This document shows positions 53,858-62,866 of a stretch of 64,000 nt of DNA, one piece after another (within the stretch, counting starts at the first letter, position 1; each line of letters starts with the position of its first letter). The stretch comes from Algoriella xinjiangensis. Its GTDB lineage: Bacteria > Bacteroidota > Bacteroidia > Flavobacteriales > Weeksellaceae. Below the pieces are notes generated by a model. That model ran no database searches. It worked only from the letters and a program-made list of their open reading frames with translations, and had not been told where the DNA came from. Made by a program: the position numbers and the translations under genes. The DNA lies in NCBI RefSeq assembly GCF_900115015.1, contig NZ_FOUZ01000007.1, positions 124,001 to 188,000 of the forward strand. The letters are read 5' to 3'.

Positions 53858-56271
53858 CCCATTTTTTGTAGGTGAGCCAATACTTTTGCTGAGGCTTCGA
53901 GCACCTCAGCCTCCAATTTTGGTAAAGTCGTAGCATAGCGTTCTGCCAATTCCTTAATGCGTTGCGTTAAGTTTTGGCTGATGCGTTCTTGCTCTTGCGT
54001 CAAAGCATTTTGCAAATAGGCTTGCCATTTGTGTTCTAATACCAAAGTTTTAATTTCAGCTTCGCTTAGCGTTGGGTATTTGGCTAATACAGCTGTTTCC
54101 AAATCCGCGTTCAGCTTTTTAATTTCGGCATTGGCTTTCTTGATGCTATCGGCTTGGGCAACGTAATCTTTTAATATCGCTTTTGTTGCTTTATCATCAG
54201 TTGTTTTCAGCAATTTACTTACTTCCGTAGCATTTACTTTTTCCAAATCGGCAAATAAACCTTCTTCGCTGCTTTGCTCTTCTTCTATTTCAGTCATGTG
54301 CGCTTGTGCGGTTTCTACTTTCGTTTCTTCGGCACGTATCGCTTCTTGCATGTCTTGAAAATATACGTCTACCAATAAAGCAGGTGAAATCATTCGTCCT
54401 TCAATCCCTGCTAAACCAGGTACTTCTTTGTCGCCTTTGGTTTTTCCATTCTTGTCAGTTTTCCCTTTAATCACCAAGCGTTGGTATTCGTTTCCGGCTT
54501 TCCAGCCATCCATACGAATGCTGTACACATCGTCTTGCATGGTTTCGTTCCAATAGGTCATCAAATGTTGGTATAAATCGTAGGCCTCCAACAACGCATT
54601 ATTTTCAAACGCTTGCAAGATCGACTGACTCGCTTCACTAATCACCGTTTTGGTATCAGCACCTTGTGCTAAAGCTTGCCATTTTTCCATTTCTACCGCC
54701 AACCACGTTTGGAAGGTTAGGTTCACGCTTTCATTAAACGCTACAAATTCCGCGTGCGAGTAAATCGCCGATTTCAATTCGGTAGTCGGTACGTTGAGTT
54801 CATAAAAACCATCACGCACAGCTGTAAACAAGTCTTTTTTTAATGTAGCAAATACCTTCCAGTAATTTTCCAAGGCATCAATATCCGCACTCGGAATGCC
54901 CCCTTTAAGGTGCGCTTCTATATTCTGAATATCTTCCGCTTCTTGGGTATCAATATAGCGTGGGATATTTAAGTTGTAATCATTCTTCGGGTCGGCAATT
55001 TCCGTCATCGACACCATACGGCTGTACTTCGGCACTTCCAATTCGGCAGCAAACACATCTGTTATCTTACGAATGTCTTGCTCACGCAAACGATTTTTGT
55101 TGCCATCTTTTACAAAGCCCTTGCTCGCATCGATCATAAAAATCCCTTTGCGATGAGCAGCATGTTCCTTATCCAACACAATAATACAAGCTGGTATACC
55201 TGTACCGTAAAACAAGTTGGCAGGCAAACCAATAATTCCTTTGATGTAGCCCTTCTTCAAGATGTTTTTACGGATTTCGCCTTCCGCATTTCCACGGAAC
55301 AACACCCCGTGTGGCAATACCACAGCAGCTTTCCCAGTCGATTTCAACGATTGTAAAATGTGCAACAAAAAGGCATAATCCCCATTCTTTTCTGGTGGCA
55401 CACCTAATTCAAAACGATTGAATTCGTCCGCCTCTACATTTACCCCATTGCTCCAGCTTTTCAACGAAAACGGAGGATTAGCTACTACATAGTCAAAACG
55501 TTTTAGAGTACCATCAGCTTCCTTGTACGCTGGACGCGTCAAGGTATTATCTGCCACAATCTCTGCCGTAGGGCTATTGTGCAAAATCATATTCATACGC
55601 GCCAAGTTGGCCGTTGTCGTTTCTTTTTCTTGTCCGTACAGCGTAATATCTTTACCTGATTCGTTAGCAACTTTCAACAATAGCGATCCCGAACCACAAG
55701 TAGGGTCATAAGCCGTCGTTTGGTTCGTTGCATTATTCGGATTAATCCCAATCACTTTTGCCAACACACGCGAAACTTCGGCAGGAGTATAAAATTGACC
55801 TTTAGACTTCCCCGATTCCGTGGCAAAATGGCGCATCAGGTATTCGTAGGCATCGCCCAAAATATCATCGCCTTCGGCAGAATTAGCCGAGAAATCCAGG
55901 GCGTCATCGTTGAAGATGCGTACCAAGTTGGATACCGTATCCACCAAATCTTTGCCCTTTCCTAATTTGGTTTCATCGTTAAAGTCCGGAAATTCGTTGA
56001 GTTTATTGGCTTCCTTTATCGGATTGAGGATTTCCTTGTTGATTTTATCACCAATCTCCGGTTTCCCGATCAATGCCACCATATCGTCAAAGGTAGCGCC
56101 TTGGGGTACGGTAATCGCGCCAAAGGGATCGTTTTTGTATTTGTCGGAAATGTACTTCACAAAAAGCATCGTGAGTACGTAATCTTTGTATTGAGAGGCG
56201 TCCATACCGCCACGCAGTTCGTCACAAGATGCCCACAAGGAGCTATATAATTCAGATTTTTTGATTGCCAT
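53845..56271 (-). CDS. hsdM: Type I restriction-modification methyltransferase, M subunit (HsdM)
   Basis: The 808-aa N6-adenine methyltransferase starts with an HsdM_N helical domain (LYSSLWASCDELRGGMDASQ, YKDYVLTMLFVKYISDKY). The methyltransferase core has GQFYTPAEVSRVLAKVI, SAM motif DPTCGSGSLLLKV (~190-202) and catalytic NPPF in YVVANPPFSLKSW (~262-274). It is longer than the usual ~500 aa because of a C-terminal coiled-coil extension (~620-808; MTEIEEEQSSEEGLFADLEK, ADSIKKANAEIKKLNADLE). First gene of the operon. The coding sequence is visibly more GC-rich than the neighbouring island genes, suggesting a different origin. Confidence 0.95.
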   Translation of the reverse strand: MAIKKSELYSSLWASCDELRGGMDASQYKDYVLTMLFVKYISDKYKNDPFGAITVPQGATFDDMVALIGKPEIGDKINKEILNPIKEANKLNEFPDFNDETKLGKGKDLVDTVSNLVRIFNDDALDFSANSAEGDDILGDAYEYLMRHFATESGKSKGQFYTPAEVSRVLAKVIGINPNNATNQTTAYDPTCGSGSLLLKVANESGKDITLYGQEKETTTANLARMNMILHNSPTAEIVADNTLTRPAYKEADGTLKRFDYVVANPPFSLKSWSNGVNVEADEFNRFELGVPPEKNGDYAFLLHILQSLKSTGKAAVVLPHGVLFRGNAEGEIRKNILKKGYIKGIIGLPANLFYGTGIPACIIVLDKEHAAHRKGIFMIDASKGFVKDGNKNRLREQDIRKITDVFAAELEVPKYSRMVSMTEIADPKNDYNLNIPRYIDTQEAEDIQNIEAHLKGGIPSADIDALENYWKVFATLKKDLFTAVRDGFYELNVPTTELKSAIYSHAEFVAFNESVNLTFQTWLAVEMEKWQALAQGADTKTVISEASQSILQAFENNALLEAYDLYQHLMTYWNETMQDDVYSIRMDGWKAGNEYQRLVIKGKTDKNGKTKGDKEVPGLAGIEGRMISPALLVDVYFQDMQEAIRAEETKVETAQAHMTEIEEEQSSEEGLFADLEKVNATEVSKLLKTTDDKATKAILKDYVAQADSIKKANAEIKKLNADLETAVLAKYPTLSEAEIKTLVLEHKWQAYLQNALTQEQERISQNLTQRIKELAERYATTLPKLEAEVLEASAKVLAHLQKMGWTW

Positions 56272-56375
56272 AATCTTTATAAAAAATTGTTGTAAAATAC
56301 TAATAAAATAATATTAAATATCTAATAATTCTCACGAAAAATAAAAAACTTATAAGATATATTGATTTTAAAAAA

Positions 56376-56585
56376 TTACTCCTTCGGAATCACCACTTGC
56401 ACATCACCAATATATTCTTCTTTATATCCTTTTACTGTCATCATATGGATAAAAGGTAATAGATCAATTTCAATTGAAGAGCCATTGAATGTTTCTTCCG
56501 AAAGATCCAAAGATCCATTATAATTCAATGTTTCCTTGATTTTTTCTAACTGTTCGTCTGAGATTTTAATAATAATTTCTGGCAT
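56376..56585 (-). CDS. Small hypothetical protein, 69 aa
   Basis: This is an acidic 69-aa protein with no signal peptide or membrane helix. It starts PEIIIKISDEQLEKIKETLN, has a central SLDLSEETFNGSSIEIDLL and ends GDVQVVIPKE. I do not recognise the family. It lies alone between hsdM and the divergent gene at 56726, and the clean codon pattern supports a real gene. Confidence 0.5.
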   Translation of the reverse strand: MPEIIIKISDEQLEKIKETLNYNGSLDLSEETFNGSSIEIDLLPFIHMMTVKGYKEEYIGDVQVVIPKE

Positions 56586-56725
56586 AGATTATTGTATTTT
56601 AATTATATATTAAATATAAATCACTACAAAGCCAAAACATGTCGCTGTAAATAATATAACAACTATCACAATCTGATAGTCATGTAGTCATATGTTTGCT
56701 TCATAATAAAATAAAGCAAATTGTT

Positions 56726-57115
56726 ATGAAATTAAAAATCCATTACGAAGTTGAAACACTATTCGATCAAGAAACAAAAAAAGTAACAATCAATTCGTTT
56801 TATAACGATGATCCGATTGTTGCTCGCGAAGAAGCTTTTTCGTTTTTAAGAAATTATATCAATGTTCTGAAAGAAAAAAATCAAGTAAAAGTTGAAACTA
56901 AATATTCGGGACCACGAAATCATGCCCAATTTAGATTTGATAGTCGCACCAAAAATTTCGATCATAATTTGAGTACATATTTTGTAAGTCATTTAGTGTT
57001 TAAAGACTCAAAGTTAAATAAAGGGTTAAAGATATATGTTGTCGTAGATGAAACATTTTATACAAGTGAAGATTTTATTGATGAACACGAACGTAATTTA
57101 GTTTTCCAATTATGA
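56726..57115 (+). CDS. Hypothetical protein, 129 aa
   Basis: It starts at ATG 56726 (KLKIHYEVETLFDQETKKVT); an ATG at 56696 would add ten residues with no clear support. It appears to be an alpha/beta soluble protein with FYNDDPIVAREEAFSFLRNY, FDSRTKNFDHNLSTYF, LKIYVVVDETFYTSEDFID and a C-terminal Q-L. I do not recognise the family. It is convergent with the ytxJ-like gene (18 bp between stops). Confidence 0.55.
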   Translation: MKLKIHYEVETLFDQETKKVTINSFYNDDPIVAREEAFSFLRNYINVLKEKNQVKVETKYSGPRNHAQFRFDSRTKNFDHNLSTYFVSHLVFKDSKLNKGLKIYVVVDETFYTSEDFIDEHERNLVFQL

Positions 57116-57133
57116 AATCAAACCGAAGATTCT

Positions 57134-57460
57134 TTAATCGAATAAATCTAATTGTTTCTGAATTTCTTCATTTTTTATTTTACGATGTGAGGCATTGTAC
57201 ACACATTTTCCATCTTTTATAATTAGGATTTGCGGTGATTCGTGCTGAACATTGTATCGTCGTTCAATCTCATTAGAGAGTGGTCTATACGTTAATAAAT
57301 CTAAATAATTCAGTTCAAAATCGCTTTCTTTTACAATATCCCAAATAATATCACATAATCCACAAGTTGTACTGTGTTTATAAATAATTTTTGGTTGATT
57401 AAAAGATGCTTGATCAATTTGATCTAAATGATCTAAAGTTGTAATATCTATTTTTTTCAT
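57134..57460 (-). CDS. ytxJ: YtxJ-family bacillithiol-linked redox protein
   Basis: The 108-aa thioredoxin-fold protein has IIYKHSTTCGLCDIIWDIV (17-42 region) with a C-x2-C pair. The downstream HESPQILIIKDGKCVYNASH contains the cis-Pro of the fold (SPQ). This pattern is the YtxJ/DUF2847 family, genes of which co-occur with bacillithiol synthesis in Firmicutes and many Flavobacteriia. It has no signal peptide, so it is cytoplasmic. Its exact redox partner is not known. It is monocistronic, downstream of the HipBST operon on the same strand. Confidence 0.85.
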   Translation of the reverse strand: MKKIDITTLDHLDQIDQASFNQPKIIYKHSTTCGLCDIIWDIVKESDFELNYLDLLTYRPLSNEIERRYNVQHESPQILIIKDGKCVYNASHRKIKNEEIQKQLDLFD

Positions 57461-57578
57461 TTTTGATTCTATTATTTCGCTTCTAAAATTACGTTGAAAA
57501 GAAGGAATAACCTATTCTATTTTCCTTGTATGATAAATTATAAAAAAAGTGCTAAGGAAATCTCCTTGTTCATCTTTT

Positions 57579-58565
57579 TTACTCTGTAACTATTCTCAGT
57601 TTCTTCAATCGACGCTGATAACTTTGCAAATAATTACGTTTTAACTTATCAGATAAAAACGATCTTCCAATTAAATCTACCACTTGGTCTTCTTTCGAAG
57701 TTAGATTTTGAAGGACTTTTATGATAGATTTCTCTGTCATTACTGCCTTCTCTCCCAATACCATCAATTGATCGATAATTTTGCCACTTGAAATTGATTT
57801 GGGTAATATTCCCTCTTTTAATGCAAAGTCCGCATCCTCGATATGAATTTTAGTATTTAGTAAATCATAAGCTGGACTTAATTTAAAATCGCCTTGTTGA
57901 GTTTCTATTAAAGAAAAATTCTTCAGATGTGCATCTCCATTCGAAAACAGGTAATTGAATACGATTAATGTATATAGCTTAGGCGCTTCTACTTTCCATG
58001 CAGGAACATATTTTTTCAATGCTTCAAATAACTCCAGATAATTCCCTTCATACTTATATTGTTCTCCATCTGTTGCAGGTGATTTACCTAATAATGAAGC
58101 AAAATCTTCTACAGCTAATTTATTTCCATTCTCATCATAATCAAAACGTTTCGTAAGATACGCTGGACTTCCATCTTCAAAAAAGACTAAGGCATTTTCT
58201 GCTGTTTCAATTTTAAAAATTTGTTTAGCGATTTGCATCGTTAAATGTTCGTTTGCGGGTGCGAACTCACTATTTTTCGGTAAATCTGATATAGGTTTTA
58301 GAATATATTGACCGCTTTCATTTTCATTTGTTAATCGTAATGTATTTCCATCAAGAATGAAAGAATATTTCTCTTGAAATCCTGAAATAGAAATATGTGT
58401 TTGATTTTGGTTAAATCTACTTTTATCCTTTCGATCAGAAGGCGAGGTATAATTTAAAAATGGATCGACTTTTTTTCCATTAAACATCTTCTTTAATACA
58501 CTTGGACTATATGTATTAAAATTTTCTTTTAAAGAACCTGGACAATTTTTTATTTCTAACTTCAT
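57579..58565 (-). CDS. hipT: HipT-like kinase toxin of a split HipA (HipBST-type) system
   Basis: The 328-aa protein is a HipA-family kinase without the N-terminal HipA_N subdomain, which the preceding gene encodes. Its features are THISISGFQEKYSF (56-69) with an SIS motif (Ser59, Ser61) as in the autophosphorylation site of HipT, the catalytic LFSNGDAHLKNFSLI (206-220; Asp211), and metal-binding LSPAYDLLNTK (229-239; Asp233). Full-length HipA instead has a SAGG-type loop, as in the locus at 28 kb. It starts 1 bp after the hipS stop. In the studied E. coli system HipT phosphorylates tryptophanyl-tRNA synthetase; the target here is unproven. Confidence 0.85.
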   Translation of the reverse strand: MKLEIKNCPGSLKENFNTYSPSVLKKMFNGKKVDPFLNYTSPSDRKDKSRFNQNQTHISISGFQEKYSFILDGNTLRLTNENESGQYILKPISDLPKNSEFAPANEHLTMQIAKQIFKIETAENALVFFEDGSPAYLTKRFDYDENGNKLAVEDFASLLGKSPATDGEQYKYEGNYLELFEALKKYVPAWKVEAPKLYTLIVFNYLFSNGDAHLKNFSLIETQQGDFKLSPAYDLLNTKIHIEDADFALKEGILPKSISSGKIIDQLMVLGEKAVMTEKSIIKVLQNLTSKEDQVVDLIGRSFLSDKLKRNYLQSYQRRLKKLRIVTE

Positions 58566-58566
58566 G

Positions 58567-58887
58567 CTAAACTCTTTCTATTGTTACTGCACCTACTGTA
58601 TCTACTTTCGATGCTTGTAATAATATTCCAAAAGCATCATCTTCATCAATCTTATATGTTTTACAAATCATTCGTTTATTTACACCTTCTGGTAATAAAT
58701 GATAGAAAAAAGGAAACAAAGCTTGTGATTTGAATTCAATTTGACTTTTTGGCAGCGTTAAACTTATCGAAGGTTTAGAATCATCAGATATCCAATCTTC
58801 ATTATAGATAAAATGAAAACTACCATTATCCAATTGCGTTAAAACTCCTGCCCTTTCACCTTTATATAAAATTTGAGCAACTCTCAT
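58567..58887 (-). CDS. hipS: HipS-like antitoxin (HipA_N domain alone)
   Basis: The 106-aa protein equals the N-terminal subdomain of HipA: AQILYKGERAGVLTQLDNGS, then FHFIYNEDWI and PSISLTLPKSQIEFKSQALF followed by FFYHLLPEGVNKRM. In tripartite HipBST systems this stand-alone domain binds and neutralises HipT. It overlaps hipB by 4 bp and hipT begins after 1 bp, so all three are one translational unit. The gene order (hipB, hipS, hipT) matches HipBST. Confidence 0.85.
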   Translation of the reverse strand: MRVAQILYKGERAGVLTQLDNGSFHFIYNEDWISDDSKPSISLTLPKSQIEFKSQALFPFFYHLLPEGVNKRMICKTYKIDEDDAFGILLQASKVDTVGAVTIERV

Positions 58888-59093
58888 GATTCAATCGATT
58901 TAACCTCTAATTTAATTTCTAATCCTAAGGCATCACACAACTTTTGTAGTGTTTCTAACGTTGGATTACCTTTACCACTTTCAAATTGTTTTAACGTGCG
59001 TAAGCCAACACCAGAAATCTCTGCTAATGTTTCTTGTGATATCGTTAAAACTTTACGTCTTTCTTTGATTTGATTAATTATTGATAGTGTCAT
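58884..59093 (-). CDS. hipB: HipB-like helix-turn-helix repressor of the HipBST-type system
   Basis: The start at 59093 (MTLSIINQIKERRKVLTISQ) gives 69 aa; a frame start at 59162 would run through the operator region and is unlikely. The XRE-type HTH is RRKVLTISQETLAEISGVGL then RTLKQFESGKGNPTLETLQK, followed by a short C-terminal helix (LCDALGLEIKLEVKSIES). It should repress the operon by binding the three GTGC-N8-GCAC sites that surround and precede its start codon. Confidence 0.88.
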   Translation of the reverse strand: MTLSIINQIKERRKVLTISQETLAEISGVGLRTLKQFESGKGNPTLETLQKLCDALGLEIKLEVKSIES

Positions 59094-59224
59094 ATAATGC
59101 ACTTTTAATGTAAATTTAGAAATAAATAAGGTATAAAACAAGAAAAGTGCAACAAATTGCACTTTTATAAGTATATTACTATTATTTTAGCTTAAAGGTT
59201 TAAAATAGTGCGATATATTGCACT
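59086..59224 (-). promoter_or_regulatory. Three phased HipB operators
   Basis: Three sites share the layout GTG(C/T)-N8-GCAC: AGTGT-CATATAAT-GCACT (59086-59103, overlapping the start codon), the perfect AAAAGTGCAA-CAAA-TTGCACTTTT (59143-59166) and AGTGC-GATATATT-GCACT (59207-59224). Their centres are 60 and 61 bp apart, so all lie on a similar face of the helix. This fits cooperative repression with DNA looping or wrapping by HipB. Confidence 0.75.
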
Positions 59225-59323
59225 TAATAAATCTTAATTTGAAAACAGAACTAAATAATGGGGAGGTTAGATGGATTTGAAATCGCGTTATCTTTTAAAA
59301 GATTCAGACACGATTACTGTTTT

Positions 59324-59632
59324 TTAGATCAAAAATTGTTCTACTATTTTTTGTAAATCATCTTCAAACTTAACTCCATAATGCTTCCAAAGAAGTTTTC
59401 CTTGATGAAAAAGCATTAAAGTTGGTACGCCATTTACTTGATACATCGCATCAAACTGAATCGTACTTATTTTGTCTTTATCTACATCAATTTTTATTAT
59501 CTCGACATGATCAGGAAGTTTTTCTTTTAAGTTTTCTAAAAATTGAAGTTGCAATTGACATGGTGCACACCAATCTGCATAAAAATCAATTAGATAAAAA
59601 TTATTTCCTTGTATTCTGTCTAATAAATCCAT
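59324..59632 (-). CDS. Thioredoxin-family protein
   Basis: The 102-aa thioredoxin has the active site FYADWCAPCQLQLQFL (18-33; C-x2-C). The cis-Pro is in NGVPTLMLFHQGKLLWKHYG (68-87). It has no signal peptide, so it is cytoplasmic. It is encoded 22 bp after the rhodanese gene and ends the sulfur operon (TauE, two MBL-rhodaneses, rhodanese, thioredoxin on the same strand). There it could reduce persulfides or the rhodanese products. Confidence 0.88.
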   Translation of the reverse strand: MDLLDRIQGNNFYLIDFYADWCAPCQLQLQFLENLKEKLPDHVEIIKIDVDKDKISTIQFDAMYQVNGVPTLMLFHQGKLLWKHYGVKFEDDLQKIVEQFLI

Positions 59633-59654
59633 TCAATATAATTTAATTATGTAC

Positions 59655-59945
59655 TTAAATCATGTTCCAAGGTCCGCCATTGATGGCATCAAAACCTTTA
59701 TTCTTTAGTATAACTGCAGCTTGCCCACTTCTTGCTCCGCTTCTGCATACCGTTACTATCTTCTTGCTCGACAATTCGCCTATTCTGCTTTCTAATTCTT
59801 GTAAAGGAATATTAACCGAATCTGCATGATGTCCTGCCAAAAACTCCGCGTTTGTACGCACATCCAATAGCAATGCGCCTTCTTGTAGATAATTTTCTAC
59901 GTTTGAGTTTGATGTCAACATTTTAATAATTTTTTTGAAAAACAT
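59655..59945 (-). CDS. Single-domain rhodanese
   Basis: The 96-aa protein has the conserved GALLLDVRTNAEFLAGHHAD (~23-42) and an active-site loop VTVCRSGARSGQAAVIL in which Cys is the sulfur carrier. It ends INGGPWNMI, a typical rhodanese end. It is encoded 1 bp after the 464-aa MBL-rhodanese gene and is probably part of the same operon, moving sulfane sulfur between enzymes of the module. Confidence 0.88.
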   Translation of the reverse strand: MFFKKIIKMLTSNSNVENYLQEGALLLDVRTNAEFLAGHHADSVNIPLQELESRIGELSSKKIVTVCRSGARSGQAAVILKNKGFDAINGGPWNMI

Positions 59946-59946
59946 A

Positions 59947-61341
59947 TTATTTGACTAATGGTTTTTTATTCAATTTCCAATCTGCCATTCCTGCACTATA
60001 ATTTTCTACTTCAAAACCTTTTGATTCTAAAAAACTCTGTGCAATTGTTGCTCTATCACCTGCTTGACAGTGTAAAACTACTTTTTTATTCGGATCCAAT
60101 TCATGGTATCGTTTTGGTAAATAACCTACGAAAATATGTTTTGCTCCTTCTATAAAACCTTCTTTAAATTCGGCTTCACCTCTTACATCTAAAATTTGAA
60201 CCTCATCATTCCCGATATAATTTTCCATCGCATCAGCATCAATAATAGTTGAAGAAGTCATTTCTTCTGTATTGCTCAATAATTCTGCTGGTGTAATATA
60301 ACCGTACACATTATCTAAACCAATTCGCATTAGTTTTCGCGTCATGTCCTCTACCTCATTTTCTTCTACAACTAACACGATTGGTTCTTGATAATTTACC
60401 ATCCAACCCATCCAAGTGTTGAATGTTTTATTATTTTGAATATTGATTGTTCCTGGAACATGTATTTGCGAAAAATCTGTTTTGATTCTTGCATCAATTA
60501 CTTTCATTCCAAAATCTTTTGCTTTCTCAAATTCAATATATGTCAACTTCGCCCATTTCGGAACTTCTATTAATAAAGGACGTTTTGTCTTGTTCAATTT
60601 TTTCATCATAGCAAAATAAGCTGGTGCCTCTGGTTGATCTGCTAATAGATAATCGATGAAACCTTTTTCATTTTGATCAAATTGTAATGCCCAGTTTCTT
60701 ATTTTTTCGTATCCAACTGTTGAACTTGCTACAGCTCCCAATGCTTTTCCACAAGCTGATCCTGCACCATGAGCTGGCCAAACTTGAAGATAATCGGGTA
60801 AAGCTTGAAATTTTTTCAATGATTCGAACATCTGTTTTGCGCCAACCTCTTTCGTTCCAACCAAACCTGCCGCTTCTTCTAACAAATCTGGACGACCAAT
60901 ATCTCCGACAAACACAAAGTCTCCTGTAAAAATCATGACAGGTTCTTTTGTTGCAGGTGTATCAGTCAACAAGAAACTTATACTTTCTGGCGTATGTCCT
61001 GGCGTATGCATCACTTCGAAGATTAAATTTCCGACTTCTATTTTATCTCCATTTTTTAATCCAACATGGTCAAAATCGTATTGCCAATCTTTACCTCCTT
61101 CATCCGACAAATATATTTTAGCACCTGTCACATAAGCCAATTCTTGACTTCCTGAAAGATAATCTGCATGAATATGCGTTTCCGCAATGTGCGTAATTTT
61201 AAGATTATTTTCTTCGGCTATTTTTATATAAGTATCGATATCTCTTTTTGGATCAATTACAATCGCTTCTCCAGCAACTTGACATCCTACAATGTAGCTT
61301 GAATGTGCTAAAGACTTCTCAAAAATGTGTTGAAAAAACAT
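59947..61341 (-). CDS. MBL-fold persulfide dioxygenase-like protein with two rhodanese domains
   Basis: The 464-aa protein has an N-terminal ETHE1-like MBL domain: ETHIHADYLSG (HxHxDxxS, ~55-65), MHTPGHTPESISFLL (~111-125), TGDFVFVGDIGRPDL (~138-152) and VWPAHGAGSACG. The first rhodanese-like domain (~265-365) has no active Cys (VLVVEENEVED). The second (~370-464) has HCQAGDRATIAQS with Cys. Proteins of this layout oxidise glutathione or low-molecular-weight persulfide to sulfite. It is probably cytoplasmic. It forms a tandem with the 472-aa paralogue upstream and a rhodanese downstream. Confidence 0.88.
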   Translation of the reverse strand: MFFQHIFEKSLAHSSYIVGCQVAGEAIVIDPKRDIDTYIKIAEENNLKITHIAETHIHADYLSGSQELAYVTGAKIYLSDEGGKDWQYDFDHVGLKNGDKIEVGNLIFEVMHTPGHTPESISFLLTDTPATKEPVMIFTGDFVFVGDIGRPDLLEEAAGLVGTKEVGAKQMFESLKKFQALPDYLQVWPAHGAGSACGKALGAVASSTVGYEKIRNWALQFDQNEKGFIDYLLADQPEAPAYFAMMKKLNKTKRPLLIEVPKWAKLTYIEFEKAKDFGMKVIDARIKTDFSQIHVPGTINIQNNKTFNTWMGWMVNYQEPIVLVVEENEVEDMTRKLMRIGLDNVYGYITPAELLSNTEEMTSSTIIDADAMENYIGNDEVQILDVRGEAEFKEGFIEGAKHIFVGYLPKRYHELDPNKKVVLHCQAGDRATIAQSFLESKGFEVENYSAGMADWKLNKKPLVK

Positions 61342-61380
61342 AATTCTATTTTTATAGATTTTACAATTATTTATTTTGGT

Positions 61381-62799
61381 TTATAGCATTGTGGTTGGAC
61401 AAACGTAATCGCTTACTTTGAATTTTCCGGATTCTTTTATTGCGGTAAATCCACCTTGAACATCAATCAGATTGTCATAGCCTCTGGCTCTTAATATGGA
61501 ATTGAATATCATAGAACGGTAACCACCGGCACAATGCACATAATAGGTTTTGTCTTTATTTACTTCTGCAATGTGTTCGTTGATATAATCTAACGCAATG
61601 TTTTCTGAACCAATCAAGTGTTCTGAAAAATGCTCGCTCTTTTTGCGGACATCTAATATGTTCAAATCAGGATTTTCTTCCATTCGTTTTGCCAGTTCAT
61701 CTACCGAAATTGATTCGATAGCATCAGTTTCTTTACCTGCATTTTTCCACGCTTCAAATCCGCCTTTTAAATAACCAATGGTATTGTCATAACCCACACG
61801 AGCCAAACGGGTAACGATTTCTTCTTCACGACCTTCGTCGGCAATCAATAAAATGGTTTGTTTAATATCCGGAATTAATGTTCCTGCCCAAGGTGCAAAA
61901 TTGCCGTCAATGCCAATGTTGATGGAATTTGGAATAAAGCCTTTGGCAAAGGTTTGTGCATCACGAGTATCCAGTAATAATGCATCGGTTTCGTTAGCAG
62001 CCGTTTCGAATGCTTCAGGACTTAAAGCCTGTGTTCCTTTGTGCAACACCTCATCAATACTTTCATAACCTTTGATGTTCATCAACACATTTTCAGGAAA
62101 ATATCCCGGAGGCGGCATCAAACCGTCTAATACTTCATCTATGAATTTTTCCTTACTCATTGGTTGCAAAGCATAATTGGTTTTCTTTTGGTTGCCTAAA
62201 GTATCGGTCGTTTCCTTGCTCATATTTTTACCACAAGCCGAACCCGCTCCGTGTGCCGGATAAACGATAATATCGTCTGCCAACGGAATGATTTTATTAT
62301 GCAATGAATCATATAAATGAGCCGCTAATTTTTCCTGTGTTAGGTCGGCAATTACTTTTTGTGCCAAATCAGGACGCCCTACATCTCCAATAAATAGCGT
62401 GTCGCCTGTGAACAAACTGGTTTCCTTACCGTTTTCATCTATCAGAAGAAAACAAGTACTTTCCATGGTATGTCCCGGTGTGTGGATGACTTTGATTTGA
62501 ATGTTTCCTACGTTTAAAATCTCCCCGTCTTCGGCAACGTGTGCTTCAAATGCAGGCTTTGCAGTAGGCCCAAAAACAATCGTTGCACCGGTTTTCTTAG
62601 CCAAATCTAAATGTCCGCTTACAAAATCAGCGTGAAAATGCGTTTCTAATACATATTTGATTTTGGCATTGTCTTTTTCTGCTTTTTCGATATAAGGCTG
62701 TACTTCACGTAATGGATCGATAACTACTGCTTCCCCGTTACTTTCGATATAATAAGCTCCTTGAGCTAAACATCCTGTATAAATTTGTTCTACTTTCAT
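61381..62799 (-). CDS. MBL-fold persulfide dioxygenase-like protein with two rhodanese domains (paralogue)
   Basis: The 472-aa paralogue of the next gene downstream has the MBL motifs ETHFHADFVSGH (~52-63), IHTPGHTMESTCFLL, TGDTLFIGDVGRPDL and VYPAHGAGSACGK. The first rhodanese-like domain lacks the active Cys (ILLIADEGREEE); the second has YYVHCAGGYRSMIFNS. Its codon usage is visibly more GC-rich than that of the paralogue, so one copy may be acquired. A Crp/Fnr-like palindrome (62867-62880) lies upstream of the start, so oxygen or redox control is likely. Role inferred: oxidation of persulfides from sulfide detoxification. Confidence 0.88.
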   Translation of the reverse strand: MKVEQIYTGCLAQGAYYIESNGEAVVIDPLREVQPYIEKAEKDNAKIKYVLETHFHADFVSGHLDLAKKTGATIVFGPTAKPAFEAHVAEDGEILNVGNIQIKVIHTPGHTMESTCFLLIDENGKETSLFTGDTLFIGDVGRPDLAQKVIADLTQEKLAAHLYDSLHNKIIPLADDIIVYPAHGAGSACGKNMSKETTDTLGNQKKTNYALQPMSKEKFIDEVLDGLMPPPGYFPENVLMNIKGYESIDEVLHKGTQALSPEAFETAANETDALLLDTRDAQTFAKGFIPNSINIGIDGNFAPWAGTLIPDIKQTILLIADEGREEEIVTRLARVGYDNTIGYLKGGFEAWKNAGKETDAIESISVDELAKRMEENPDLNILDVRKKSEHFSEHLIGSENIALDYINEHIAEVNKDKTYYVHCAGGYRSMIFNSILRARGYDNLIDVQGGFTAIKESGKFKVSDYVCPTTML

Positions 62800-62866
62800 T
62801 TTTTATGATTTTTTAATTGTTTTAAATTTTATGATACAAAACTACAACCTGCTTATAACCTGCACA

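Noticed and set aside
59290-59303. ATCTTTTAAAAGAT palindrome as a terminator for the thioredoxin operon
   Set aside because: It lies after the thioredoxin 3' end, but it is AT-only with no loop and no T run, so no function is claimed.
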